Below the pieces are notes generated by a model that saw nothing but the letters and a program-made list of their open reading frames with translations, made no database searches and had not been told where the DNA came from. The translations under genes were made by a program, and so were the position numbers. From the NCBI GenBank assembly GCA_047607345.1, contig JASGDF010000139.1, forward strand, positions 13,103 through 77,102: DNA of 64,000 bases, read 5' to 3'. The DNA is from Pseudomonas_S sp047607345 (GTDB lineage Bacteria > Pseudomonadota > Gammaproteobacteria > Xanthomonadales > Xanthomonadaceae). Position 1 is the first letter of the stretch, and each line of letters opens with the position of its first letter. Positions 16,054 through 24,930 of this stretch are shown piece by piece.

Positions 16054-17114
16054 GCGAGCTCCAACGCTGGCTCGACGGCCAGGAGGCTTGCCTCCAATGC
16101 CCGAAGCGAATTATCGGGAGTGTAATATTCGAGACGACCACGGCCTTGAGCTACCACTTCATTGACGCGCGCGGAGTCTTGCAGATCGGCAAGCGCTTTG
16201 CGCCAGCTCTCCTCATCACCCAGTTTTACGAAGAAAGCGGCCTCATCAAGCACCTCCCGATGTATCTCGATGTCGGAGACGATCACTGGACGGCCGCAGG
16301 CCAGTGCCTCCAAAGGGGGGATTCCAAACCCCTCCCATTTGGAAGGATAAATCAGTGCCATGCAACCTTGGTACAGACGTACCAGTTGTTCGTTTGAGAT
16401 ATAATCATGGAATTCAACGCTCGCCCCGATCCCAGCCCGCTGGATTAGACGCTCCAGCACCCTGCGGTACCTGCCACTGCAGGAGGTGATGACAAGCCGG
16501 TATTTGTCTTTCCACAGATGCGCATAACGCAATACTTCGTCTACGTTCTTGTGGCTGTATCTTGCCCCGACCATCAGTAGGTACGGAGTCCGAGACTCAA
16601 CTTGGCCAGGGGTGAAACGACTTGTGTCGACGGAGTTTGGCACGACATGAATTCTGTCCAAAGCGTACCCATAGGAACTCGCGATATCTCGACGACTGGT
16701 CTCGGAGACAGTGAAGACCGCTCTACACTTGCTCAATAGGCGAGGCACGAAGTACCTGAAGAAAATATATTGAGAAAGATGCTGCCTTGGAAATCTCAGG
16801 CAAATCATATCATGAATTGTTATGATCTGGCCGTCCTGGTTGGGAAGCCCATGATGCGTTGGGGAATAGACCAGCTCATCCTTACCGAATTTCAACCTGC
16901 GCATCCAGAGTTGGCGTTTAATGGCCGCGGATTTTCCACGGCCGATTGCAATACTTTCCGGTGTGACGATCACTTCGGAATTTCCGATATTCGAGGATCT
17001 ACTGCCTATTATCGCAGACCTGAAAATCCCCGCGATCTTAGCGCAGTTCCTCGCATATACCCCAAGCCCGGTTGGCTTTACACCCAACATAGATAAGTTG
17101 ACGATTATTCTCAC
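16050..17114 (-). CDS. Glycosyltransferase family 4 (GT-B, mannosyltransferase-like)
   Basis: 354 aa. N-terminal 'PTGLGVYARNCAK' and C-terminal 'PSKWEGFGIPPLEALACG' with the E-x7-E motif of retaining GT4 enzymes. A GTG codon is the start (17114); 'MRIIVNLSML' is a normal GT4 beginning. Related proteins include WbaZ/WbdA-type mannosyltransferases, but donor sugar cannot be fixed. Co-translated with the following GT2 and 40 nt downstream of wzy. Confidence 0.85.
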   Translation of the reverse strand: MRIIVNLSMLGVKPTGLGVYARNCAKIAGIFRSAIIGSRSSNIGNSEVIVTPESIAIGRGKSAAIKRQLWMRRLKFGKDELVYSPTHHGLPNQDGQIITIHDMICLRFPRQHLSQYIFFRYFVPRLLSKCRAVFTVSETSRRDIASSYGYALDRIHVVPNSVDTSRFTPGQVESRTPYLLMVGARYSHKNVDEVLRYAHLWKDKYRLVITSCSGRYRRVLERLIQRAGIGASVEFHDYISNEQLVRLYQGCMALIYPSKWEGFGIPPLEALACGRPVIVSDIEIHREVLDEAAFFVKLGDEESWRKALADLQDSARVNEVVAQGRGRLEYYTPDNSLRALEASLLAVEPALELA

Positions 17115-17154
17115 TATTCAGCTTCCAATGGATTATCACGGCTCCCGCCCAGAA

Positions 17155-18438
17155 TCAGGCAGGCGACGGAACTGATGGCCCCACCGACGACCGCTGGTTA
17201 TCGTAGATTCTATTCACTGATCCAGCAATTCGCTCGGCACGCGTGCAGCCGAGCATGAAGAATAGAATAGACATAACCTTGTAAGCCATATAGATGTCGA
17301 TGAAAAACAGGTTTATGGATAACGCCACCACCATAAGCCGCACTCCGCCACCATAGCCGTATATCGTCTTAATCATCAATATAAAAAATAGCACCCCGAG
17401 TATGCCCGTCTCCGACAACAGACGAAGCCAACCTCCGTCCAAGGCATTGCCGAACGTACCCGGTCCAACCCCCCAGAGCATGTTTCCGGGATTCAAAGCC
17501 CACATCTTGGCCGCGTAAATCCATTTCGGAACGCGTATGCTCCAACTTTCGTCGAGGTCGCCAGAATCTGTCGGCCTATCCAGTTCCCGCCAAGATGGCG
17601 CCTCCTCGGTCACGCGAAAACTCGCGAACGAAGATTGCATTGAACTAATATTCTCGTAGCTGAACAGATTCGCCGAGCGATCGGCGACCGTGGTTGAACC
17701 TAGGATCACGGCTACAGCCAACAAGAGCGGAACAGCGGCAATGGCTCCTTTGAGGGCGCGTACTACGCCTCCGGAAAATACGAATACCATCAGAATTATT
17801 GCGAACTGCGCCATTAAGGACATCCGCGATCCGTTCGCCAGAATAAGCAATGTGGAAATCAAAAACACAATAGTTTTCTTGGTTTTACTGCAATCACTTC
17901 TCGCCAAGAAATAGCAGCTAATGATATTCAAGACGACACCAAGCTCCCAGGGACCACTGGTCAGGCCAATCACTCTATCCGACACGTCCGGCCGGTAGCC
18001 GTTCACAGTGAAGCCTCCAATGACGTGGAGGATCTGCAACCCAGCGACGGCCGAATTCGCCCAAAATACGACACTCACCAACTTGTCTATCTTCTTCTGA
18101 CCACTAGAGAACAGCGCCAATCCCATGTAATAAAAAACAAAATATTCAGCAAACCTGAGAGGGAACAATAACGATGAACGATCAAAGACAACCGTGTTGT
18201 ATAACGCACTGAACAGGCAAACGAAGAAGAACGTCCAGAACCAGCGTTCTTCCCTTGCCCATAGGGTGGGACCCAGGCGCGCTTTTATGGCCCCTCGCCA
18301 AACGAGCACAGAGGCTATCGTCGCAATCACCAGGTCGTCGACTCTCAATCCTGCACTGAAGTTGCCTACCGAGATCAGGTTGATCTTAGGAAGGAGGAAC
18401 AGGAGATAAATAGAAAAAATCAGAAGAATTTTATTCAT
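17155..18438 (-). CDS. wzy: O-antigen/exopolysaccharide polymerase, Wzy-like
   Basis: 427 aa, strongly hydrophobic, with about ten to twelve predicted membrane segments and a larger periplasmic loop ('SFASFRVTEEAPSWRELD' to 'IYAAKMWALNPGNMLWGVGP') in the second half, as in the O-antigen ligase/polymerase superfamily. The GxGPGTFGNAL-type loop motif is also found in such proteins. Wzy proteins vary greatly in sequence, so the call rests on topology and on being the only such gene in a locus with wzx and wzc. It would polymerise repeat units in the periplasm, with chain length set by Wzc. A/T-richer than the flanking genes. Confidence 0.78.
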   Translation of the reverse strand: MNKILLIFSIYLLFLLPKINLISVGNFSAGLRVDDLVIATIASVLVWRGAIKARLGPTLWAREERWFWTFFFVCLFSALYNTVVFDRSSLLFPLRFAEYFVFYYMGLALFSSGQKKIDKLVSVVFWANSAVAGLQILHVIGGFTVNGYRPDVSDRVIGLTSGPWELGVVLNIISCYFLARSDCSKTKKTIVFLISTLLILANGSRMSLMAQFAIILMVFVFSGGVVRALKGAIAAVPLLLAVAVILGSTTVADRSANLFSYENISSMQSSFASFRVTEEAPSWRELDRPTDSGDLDESWSIRVPKWIYAAKMWALNPGNMLWGVGPGTFGNALDGGWLRLLSETGILGVLFFILMIKTIYGYGGGVRLMVVALSINLFFIDIYMAYKVMSILFFMLGCTRAERIAGSVNRIYDNQRSSVGPSVPSPA

Positions 18439-18529
18439 AAGATTTAGGCCGAGGCGGATTTCACCGCGCCATCGCTACGCCCATTACAGGCAGTCTCCAA
18501 TAGCGTGGAGCATCTGGAGAATCCTACGA

Positions 18530-19729
18530 TTAGTATGCTATGACTGCGTCATAGACGTCCAGATGCCTGCTGGCGTAATGTTGTATATCGAGAAATCTTT
18601 CACCGCTCTTTCTGGCATTCAAACTCATTTCTTGGATGGTTGCTTTACTGCCCATCCTGCTCAGCGCGGCCGAAAGAGCGCCCGCCTGTTCGGGTTCGAA
18701 CACCAAGCCGTCCTTTCCATCTTCGATCATTTCGACGATCCCCCCCCTTCTCGAACCGATCACCGGCTTGCCGAAAGCGAACGCTTCTGCGACCACCATT
18801 CCCAGTGGCTCATCCCATAGAGACGGGACCACCACGACATCGACGTTTGGAAAAAAATCCTTTTGGGCCACCCGCCCCAGGAACCTGATGCTGTCCGATG
18901 CGTATTCTTTTTTGAGATGGGCATCGTAAGAGCCGTTGCCTGTCCCAGCGACCCATAGTTCAGCGCCAGCGATTTGCAGCGCACTAAACGCGTCCAGCAG
19001 CAGCGCAACTCCCTTGCTCGGAGTAATAGATCCGATGTAACCGAACCGTACTTTTTCGCCGACGTGCTCCCGGCCTGTTCCCGCCCCGACTCCCAATGCA
19101 TTGCGATCACGCGCGTTGTAGATCACAGCCTTGACTTCGGCCTTAGAGAAATAACCGCGCTCTAGATGGCCGCTTAGCATGAATTTGCTGATACCAATCA
19201 CACCGCCAACCAGGTTGGAAACCCTTGGATGCAGCGTTCTCAACACGCGGCAGTCAGTACAACGGGCAACGCATTGTTTTCCATTGCGAAAAAGCGTGGA
19301 GCGGGGGCATAGCAGATATTGGTCGCGAAGCGTATGGACCAACGGTATCCCCAAGGAGCGTACGGCTTTCCATATCGATACCGACAATCCAGTGATTACA
19401 TGGGTATGTACGACATCAGGCTTTTCCTCGCCGCATATTCTCTTGACATCTACCTCTGACCACGGGTTGTACATATCAACTGAGTGATAGAGCAACCGAG
19501 CGGCCAGGGAAGGTTGGACCGAATCCACCGGCCGGAACACATTGCGAACCGGCAGGTAATGCACCCGGACGCCATTGACTATTCTGCAGCCCGGCTCGCC
19601 ATGTGCAAGCGCTGCCACCACCACCTCATGCCCCAGCCCTGCCAGCGCATCCACCAATGTCCTCAGGGACTTCTGCCCTCCTCCTCCTACCGGCGCCTCG
19701 TAATTCGTAGCTAGCATCAGAATTTTCAT
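18530..19729 (-). CDS. Glycosyltransferase family 4
   Basis: 399 aa GT-B enzyme. N-terminal glycine-rich loop 'NYEAPVGGGGQKSLRTL', a cysteine cluster (five Cys between 'LLCPRSTLF' and 'ARCTDCRVL') seen in a GT4 subgroup, and C-terminal 'PSLWDEPLGMVVAEAFAFG' with the E-x7-E motif. Start overlaps the stop of the upstream pyruvyltransferase-family gene (ATGA). Adds a sugar to the lipid-linked repeat unit; donor unknown. About 90 nt separate it from wzy. Confidence 0.86.
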   Translation of the reverse strand: MKILMLATNYEAPVGGGGQKSLRTLVDALAGLGHEVVVAALAHGEPGCRIVNGVRVHYLPVRNVFRPVDSVQPSLAARLLYHSVDMYNPWSEVDVKRICGEEKPDVVHTHVITGLSVSIWKAVRSLGIPLVHTLRDQYLLCPRSTLFRNGKQCVARCTDCRVLRTLHPRVSNLVGGVIGISKFMLSGHLERGYFSKAEVKAVIYNARDRNALGVGAGTGREHVGEKVRFGYIGSITPSKGVALLLDAFSALQIAGAELWVAGTGNGSYDAHLKKEYASDSIRFLGRVAQKDFFPNVDVVVVPSLWDEPLGMVVAEAFAFGKPVIGSRRGGIVEMIEDGKDGLVFEPEQAGALSAALSRMGSKATIQEMSLNARKSGERFLDIQHYASRHLDVYDAVIAY

Positions 19730-20847
19730 GGGCGGCTACTGCGCCCCTCGGCTGTATTACCTGTCATCCTACGAGCCAGTGTATCCATTGATGCTCTAAA
19801 GCGCTGATCGGCAGCTTTGACGAAACCGCGTTGCGACGCAAGCCTGTGCGTATCCGCCAACGCGATATCGAGTAAATCGACCACTCTCTTGGCGCTGGTC
19901 TGTTCGACCGACAAGCCGTGTATACCAGCCTGTGCAATCAGGGTATCCGTCTTCGTGGTACGGCTGATGCCCACTACCGGTACGTGTCCCAGGGCAATGA
20001 TCATCGCATGTAGCCGCATTGCAACGACTGCGGTCGCGTTGCGGATGATGGCGGCAGCCTGGCGGTAATCACTTGGACTTTCCACCTGCACGGTGCCGGG
20101 GGCTACCTTGCCCAGAATTTTTTGATAGATACCCAGTTCGTCTTCTATCCGTGTATCCATGGAAAGCAGAACGAGCCGATGGACGGGCCACTTCCGGCGC
20201 ATCGCGTCGATCAGTGACAGCAATTCACTTACCACTGCTTCGTCTTCACGCTTTTCCTTGACGTAGGAGATCACAAAATAAGGATCGTCCGTAGCAGCGA
20301 CCGGCGCAAACGAATCGTTTTCCAACGAAAACACCGGATCGGCAGACAGTACCAGCTTTGTAGAATCCCCAGCCAGAGCATCTGCCGCGAGTTCGAAAGA
20401 ACGCTGATCCCTCAGTATCACCGTCTGGCACCGGCGCAGGATGCCCTGGGCGATCTTGGTGGAACGCTGATGGCGCAAAACATCCATACCGATAGGAACA
20501 GTAGCCACAGGCTTGCCGAGCAGCCTGGCCAAGAAGGTAATTTGCCAAATATAGGGAAGCATTCCACGCAGCAGGCTGATGCCGAGGGCATCTTGGATCA
20601 GAGTTCCTCCCCCAAGTAAAACGAGATCGGCCTGGCGGATATGCTTGAGCAGCGTGGCCCAACCCGTCAAAGACTTGCGATTGATACATACTTCATTCAA
20701 TCCCAGCGCAATCAATCGCCCAGGATTGACTGATGTCACCTTCACATTCGCGCCCGGGAACGTGCGCTCGAGATTTTTTACCAACACTGAGGCGAGCGCA
20801 TCATCCCCTAGATTATGCCCGGCCGTACCAACTAAAAGTATGTTCAT
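19726..20847 (-). CDS. Polysaccharide pyruvyl transferase family protein
   Basis: 373 aa from the ATG at 20847, preceded by an AGGA site 6 nt upstream; the frame is open further but 'MNILLVGTAGHNLGDD' is the canonical family start. Other landmarks: 'ADLVLLGGGTLIQDAL', 'VLSADPVFSL' and the C-terminal 'VAMRLHAMIIALG' motif (conserved R-x-H). Members (CsaB, WcaK/AmsJ, GumL relatives) transfer pyruvate from PEP to make ketal groups on polysaccharide sugars, giving an acidic polymer. Some WcaK-like members may do other reactions, so activity is inferred. Situated between two glycosyltransferases. Confidence 0.85.
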   Translation of the reverse strand: MNILLVGTAGHNLGDDALASVLVKNLERTFPGANVKVTSVNPGRLIALGLNEVCINRKSLTGWATLLKHIRQADLVLLGGGTLIQDALGISLLRGMLPYIWQITFLARLLGKPVATVPIGMDVLRHQRSTKIAQGILRRCQTVILRDQRSFELAADALAGDSTKLVLSADPVFSLENDSFAPVAATDDPYFVISYVKEKREDEAVVSELLSLIDAMRRKWPVHRLVLLSMDTRIEDELGIYQKILGKVAPGTVQVESPSDYRQAAAIIRNATAVVAMRLHAMIIALGHVPVVGISRTTKTDTLIAQAGIHGLSVEQTSAKRVVDLLDIALADTHRLASQRGFVKAADQRFRASMDTLARRMTGNTAEGRSSRP

Positions 20848-20881
20848 CGACTGTCCTGGGGTTAAAACTTGGTCAACCAAA

Positions 20882-21880
20882 TCACGGGAGTGGGAACTCT
20901 GGATGTTCACCGAGTCTTTTTGCCAGGCCATCTTGTACCGCCCTGCGTACCAACCCATACCTTGCGGTTTTACCCGCCCTCAATGCCTTGAGTCGCAGTA
21001 GCGCCATGTACGTTTCACGATTCAGCCATGAGACCAAACGATTGCTAGGCCTGCAGTAGCGACCGAAATACACGCCGTTCCTGGTCCCATAATAAACGCG
21101 TAAGTCACTGCCCTGATTAAGGACTATGTCGAACGAGGTTGTCTTGGTTTCCTTGCGAGTATTCCATGAGGTTTCCAGGTCGTCGATCTGCGCCTTGGTA
21201 ACCAGCATAATTCTTCCGCCGGCATGGGTAACTCGGTACGTAAATTCACTATCATCCGTATATAGCACGAAATCTGCCTTCGGCAAGCCAATTTGATCAA
21301 TGAGTTCGCGCCTGAAGAACATGCCACTGTAGGGAGCAATGTCCATCTTCACCAGATCGGCAATCGTTCCAGGCCCCGGTTTTCTGCTATGCAGTCGGCG
21401 CAGCAACTTGTAAGGAACGTCCTTCAGGTGAAATCCGCGAAAGCTGTTGTTCCTCAGATTTACTCTACTTGCTGGCACGCCAGCGGCTACGTCAGGCTGA
21501 TGTTCCGGCCGGAACGCTAGCAACGCCAGAGGGCCTTGGCTAGACTGCTGCAGCCTAGCGTGGGCATCCAGCAAAGTGCTGATGCAACCGGCCCGTGGCA
21601 GGTTGTCGTCGTCGAGCAGGAATATGAAATCAGCATCCGATGACGCAGCATAACGAAGCCCAGCCGCATAACCTGCGGCTGATCCTTGATTGCGTCCCAT
21701 GGGAACCACACTGACAAAACCAGCGTACCGCGTCTCGAGCGTTTCCTTTACTGCCCAGCGGGCGCCGTTGTCGACCACTACCAGCGACGATACTCCTTGT
21801 GCACGCAGTCCGTCGATCACTTTATAAAGGTAATCGGATCGTTGGCCGTATGTAACCGTCACTCCGACGATCTTACTCAT
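20882..21880 (-). CDS. Glycosyltransferase family 2 (GlfT-like)
   Basis: 332 aa GT-A enzyme: 'VGVTVTYGQRSDYLYKVIDG', 'LVVVDNGA', 'VVPMGRNQGSAAGYAAGL' and the metal site 'FIFLLDDDNLPRAG'. The NxGSAAGYAAG/DDDN combination resembles galactofuranosyl/rhamnosyl transferases of the GlfT/WbbL type. A later 'SEFTYRVTHAGGRIMLV' matches the acceptor-side ED/xW region. The C-terminus is basic and may be membrane-associated. Donor unknown. Confidence 0.85.
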   Translation of the reverse strand: MSKIVGVTVTYGQRSDYLYKVIDGLRAQGVSSLVVVDNGARWAVKETLETRYAGFVSVVPMGRNQGSAAGYAAGLRYAASSDADFIFLLDDDNLPRAGCISTLLDAHARLQQSSQGPLALLAFRPEHQPDVAAGVPASRVNLRNNSFRGFHLKDVPYKLLRRLHSRKPGPGTIADLVKMDIAPYSGMFFRRELIDQIGLPKADFVLYTDDSEFTYRVTHAGGRIMLVTKAQIDDLETSWNTRKETKTTSFDIVLNQGSDLRVYYGTRNGVYFGRYCRPSNRLVSWLNRETYMALLRLKALRAGKTARYGLVRRAVQDGLAKRLGEHPEFPLP

Positions 21881-21914
21881 GATAAATTCCGCGCATCGCC
21901 TGTCGGATCCTTTT

Positions 21915-23348
21915 TTATCCGTTCCGAAATCTAAGTGAACTTAACATCTCGCATGCAGTTCTTCTGTCAAGAATAAAGTACAAAGCCATGTAGAAAACCA
22001 GCCCACCAAAGGCACCAACACTCAGGACGATGGCAGAATTACCCAAGTTTGTGACGTTCTCGAGCATATCTACGAAGAATGCCATGACAATCGCGGAAAC
22101 GACCGGTACCCATGTAACTCTGATCAAATCCAGAGCGGTCCCCTCTAGCTGCTTCATGCACAATATCAGCACTGGCACGGCGTTTACGATGTTTGCCAGT
22201 AAATAGAATTTAACCATAAGCTCGACACCACCATGGATCCCGAGCATGAATGCGCCAACCTGTAGCACTGCACCGACCACGCCCAGCATCATCAAAGTTC
22301 TGGTCGCGGCCGTAGCCATGAAAACCACGCCGGTCGTGCTCAAAATCGACTGGATGAAGCCCGTGGGTGCCAGCCATAGCAGCAGTAACGAACTCAGCTC
22401 CCACCCCTTGCCTAGAAACAGCTCGATGAACTGCTCTCTGAGAACCAGCATCCCCGCCATCATGGGGGCGACCAACGCTGCTATGACGGCCACGACTTTC
22501 AGGTAAGTCTGCCTCATCAGGGGCATGTTCGATTGCTGTTTTGACAGAAGCGGATACATCGATCGCGAAACCACGAAGGTCAGGCTCTGTAACGGGAAAA
22601 GCATGACCCTATAGGCCAGGGAATAGGCTCCCAGCACCGCAGCCGCAAAATAATGACCAATAATTATATTGTCGGCATTACGGGAAAAGTAATTAATTAT
22701 GTTGAATCCAACCAGATTCGAACTGAATCCAAATATTGATCTAAGGCAAGGCCAGGACGCCTGCCTGAACCCTCCAGGATGCCAGTCAGAAATCAACCAT
22801 AGCTGCAAAGAGGACAGCCCCATCATTATCAGCGTCTGAGCTACCAGGCTGTAGACGCCCATCCCGGCCCAGCCCATCGCAATGGCCACCACCAAACCAA
22901 CCATGGTCGAGATAATTTCGACACGGGCCACGGCCTTGAACTTTGATTCCCGCTCCAACAGCGCCTGGTGTGCCGCGGTGCAACTCGATATAGGGAACGC
23001 CAACGCCATTAACAACAGAACGCCAAACAACCGAGGGGCATTAAATATCTGCACCATCCACGGCGCAATTGCTACCACCACAACGGCAATCGTGGTGCCA
23101 ACGCATATATTGAACCAAAATACCGTGGTTTTGGTTTCATCGTCGAGAACCTGACGCTGAATGATCGCCGCCGACGAGCCCATGTCCCTGAAAATGATGG
23201 CAAAGTTTGTCACGACCGCCGCCATAGCCATGAGCCCATACTCGTCTGGAGCCACCAGCCGTGCGAGAACCATCATGCCAACGACTTGTGCACCGATTTT
23301 GCACGCCTGTGACATAGCCACCCAGCGCGCGTTGTTAAGCAAACTCAT
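21915..23348 (-). CDS. wzx: Repeat-unit flippase, Wzx/WzxC-like (PST family)
   Basis: 477 aa with 12-14 hydrophobic segments. The opening 'NARWVAMSQACKIGAQVVGM' and 'APDEYGLMAMAAVVTNFAII' followed by 'DMGSSAAIIQRQ' are characteristic of the WzxC branch of polysaccharide transporters. It would flip the completed undecaprenyl-PP repeat unit to the periplasm. 34-40 nt gaps to its neighbours indicate one operon. Confidence 0.92.
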   Translation of the reverse strand: MSLLNNARWVAMSQACKIGAQVVGMMVLARLVAPDEYGLMAMAAVVTNFAIIFRDMGSSAAIIQRQVLDDETKTTVFWFNICVGTTIAVVVVAIAPWMVQIFNAPRLFGVLLLMALAFPISSCTAAHQALLERESKFKAVARVEIISTMVGLVVAIAMGWAGMGVYSLVAQTLIMMGLSSLQLWLISDWHPGGFRQASWPCLRSIFGFSSNLVGFNIINYFSRNADNIIIGHYFAAAVLGAYSLAYRVMLFPLQSLTFVVSRSMYPLLSKQQSNMPLMRQTYLKVVAVIAALVAPMMAGMLVLREQFIELFLGKGWELSSLLLLWLAPTGFIQSILSTTGVVFMATAATRTLMMLGVVGAVLQVGAFMLGIHGGVELMVKFYLLANIVNAVPVLILCMKQLEGTALDLIRVTWVPVVSAIVMAFFVDMLENVTNLGNSAIVLSVGAFGGLVFYMALYFILDRRTACEMLSSLRFRNG

Positions 23349-23388
23349 GTGTCAATACTCCGCCCCCCTTGCCGCCACTGCAAAAATA

Positions 23389-24555
23389 TTAGTCGGCGCC
23401 AAAAATGTCCCGGCTGTATACCTTTTCCATGACATCGTCGATTTCGTTCGTCATTCGATTGGCAACGATGACGTCGCTCAACGTCTTGAATTCCTCCAGA
23501 TCATTTAGCACTCTGGATCGGAAAAACTCGCTATCGCTCATCGAGGGCTCGTAGATGACTACCTCGATGCCCTTGGCTTTGATTCGCTTCATGATCCCCT
23601 GAATGCTGGATGCGCGAAAATTATCGCTGCCAGCCTTCATGATCAAGCGATAGATACCTACTACTTTGGGATTTCGCCGGATAATTGAGTCAGCCACGAA
23701 ATCCTTGCGCGTGCTGTTGGATTCCACGATCGCCTTAATCAGCGTCTGCGGGACATCGCTGTAGTTCGCCAACAGTTGCCTGGTGTCTTTGGGCAGGCAA
23801 TAGCCGCCGTAGCCGAAGCTGGGATTGTTGTAGTGAGTACCGATACGCGGATCGAGGCATACACCTTCGATGATCTGCCGGCTGTCAAGACCACGGCTGG
23901 CGGCGTAGGTATCGAGCTCGTTGAAAAACGCAACCCGCATGGCTAGGTAAGTATTGGCGAAGAGCTTGATGGCCTCGGCCTCAGTCGAGTCCGTGAACAG
24001 GACCGGAATGTCGTCCTTGATCGCGCCTTCCTTGAGCAGTTCGGCGAAAGCGGCTGCACGTGCCGACCGTTCGCCTACGACGATCCGGCTCGGGTACAGG
24101 TTATCGTACAACGCTCGGCCTTCCCGCAAGAATTCGGGTGAGAATATCAGATTATCGGTCCGATACTGCTCTCGCGCCTTGGCAGTGAAGCCAACCGGTA
24201 TAGTCGACTTTATTACCATTGTGGCATTCGGATTGATCGCCAAGACGTCGGCTATGACCGTCTCTACCGACCCGGTGTTGAAGTAATTGTTCTGAGCATC
24301 ATAGTCCGTGGGTGTGGCTATGATAACGAATTCCGCATCCTCGTAGGCCTGCCTTTTATCGAGAGTCGCATGAAAGTCCAATCTGCGAGTCGCGAGGTAG
24401 TCCTGGATTTCCTTGTCTTCGATTGGCGACTGTTTTTGGGCAAGCTTTTCGACCTTGAACGGGTCGATATCCAGTGCGATCACGGTGTGGTTCTGGGCCA
24501 GCAGAACAGCATTGGACAGGCCGACATAGCCGGTACCGGCAATAGCTATTTTCAT
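23389..24555 (-). CDS. ugd: UDP-glucose 6-dehydrogenase
   Basis: 388 aa, identical in length to E. coli Ugd. N-terminal NAD site 'IAGTGYVGLSNAVLLAQ', 'STIPVGFTAKAREQ', 'FSPEFLREGRALYDNLYPSR', and the catalytic-cysteine motif 'GYGGYCLPKDTRQLL'. It oxidises UDP-glucose to UDP-glucuronate, so the polymer likely contains glucuronate or a derivative. It lies between wzx and wzc. Confidence 0.96.
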   Translation of the reverse strand: MKIAIAGTGYVGLSNAVLLAQNHTVIALDIDPFKVEKLAQKQSPIEDKEIQDYLATRRLDFHATLDKRQAYEDAEFVIIATPTDYDAQNNYFNTGSVETVIADVLAINPNATMVIKSTIPVGFTAKAREQYRTDNLIFSPEFLREGRALYDNLYPSRIVVGERSARAAAFAELLKEGAIKDDIPVLFTDSTEAEAIKLFANTYLAMRVAFFNELDTYAASRGLDSRQIIEGVCLDPRIGTHYNNPSFGYGGYCLPKDTRQLLANYSDVPQTLIKAIVESNSTRKDFVADSIIRRNPKVVGIYRLIMKAGSDNFRASSIQGIMKRIKAKGIEVVIYEPSMSDSEFFRSRVLNDLEEFKTLSDVIVANRMTNEIDDVMEKVYSRDIFGAD

Positions 24556-24930
24556 GTACTTGGATTTCTGTTAGGAAATGGAAACAAAGCCTAGCTATCG
24601 CTCCCCAGCACGCGATAGCTTGCTGCCGAAAACGACGCCGTACCCAGGAGCCGGATGAGTTTCAATCTCATTGAACTCTCAAAAAATCATCGAGAAAGGT
24701 TTCAAGCGCAGCCGGCGCACTACTATGGGCTCCGCCGAGATCGGGAATCTTAGATGGAGCATGATGCTTCATCCCTGTGGGCTGGGCTTACCCGGAGCTG
24801 GACGAACCCCCAGACTACAACTTGAGTTTTATTTCACGATCGTCGGATTGGCGCTTTCCCGGCGAGTCCATTCTAAATGGGGCGTCGGTCAGTGCCCGCC
24901 TGGGCCAATCGGCCCAGGCGGCATCAATCA
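24556..24930. other. Intergenic spacer between wzc and ugd
   Basis: 375 nt without a convincing gene; short frames here show no domain or good start. It holds the hairpin listed at 24896-24921 just after the wzc stop and may contain a secondary promoter for ugd and the downstream cassette, though I cannot point to clear boxes. It also marks where base composition starts to fall. Confidence 0.6.
24896..24921 (-). terminator. Hairpin after wzc
   Basis: Perfect 11-bp stem CCGCCTGGGCC / GGCCCAGGCGG with a 4-nt loop, 10 nt after the wzc stop. No T run follows on the minus strand, so it may be an RNA-stability or partial-termination element separating regulatory/assembly genes from the cassette. 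Confidence 0.5.
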
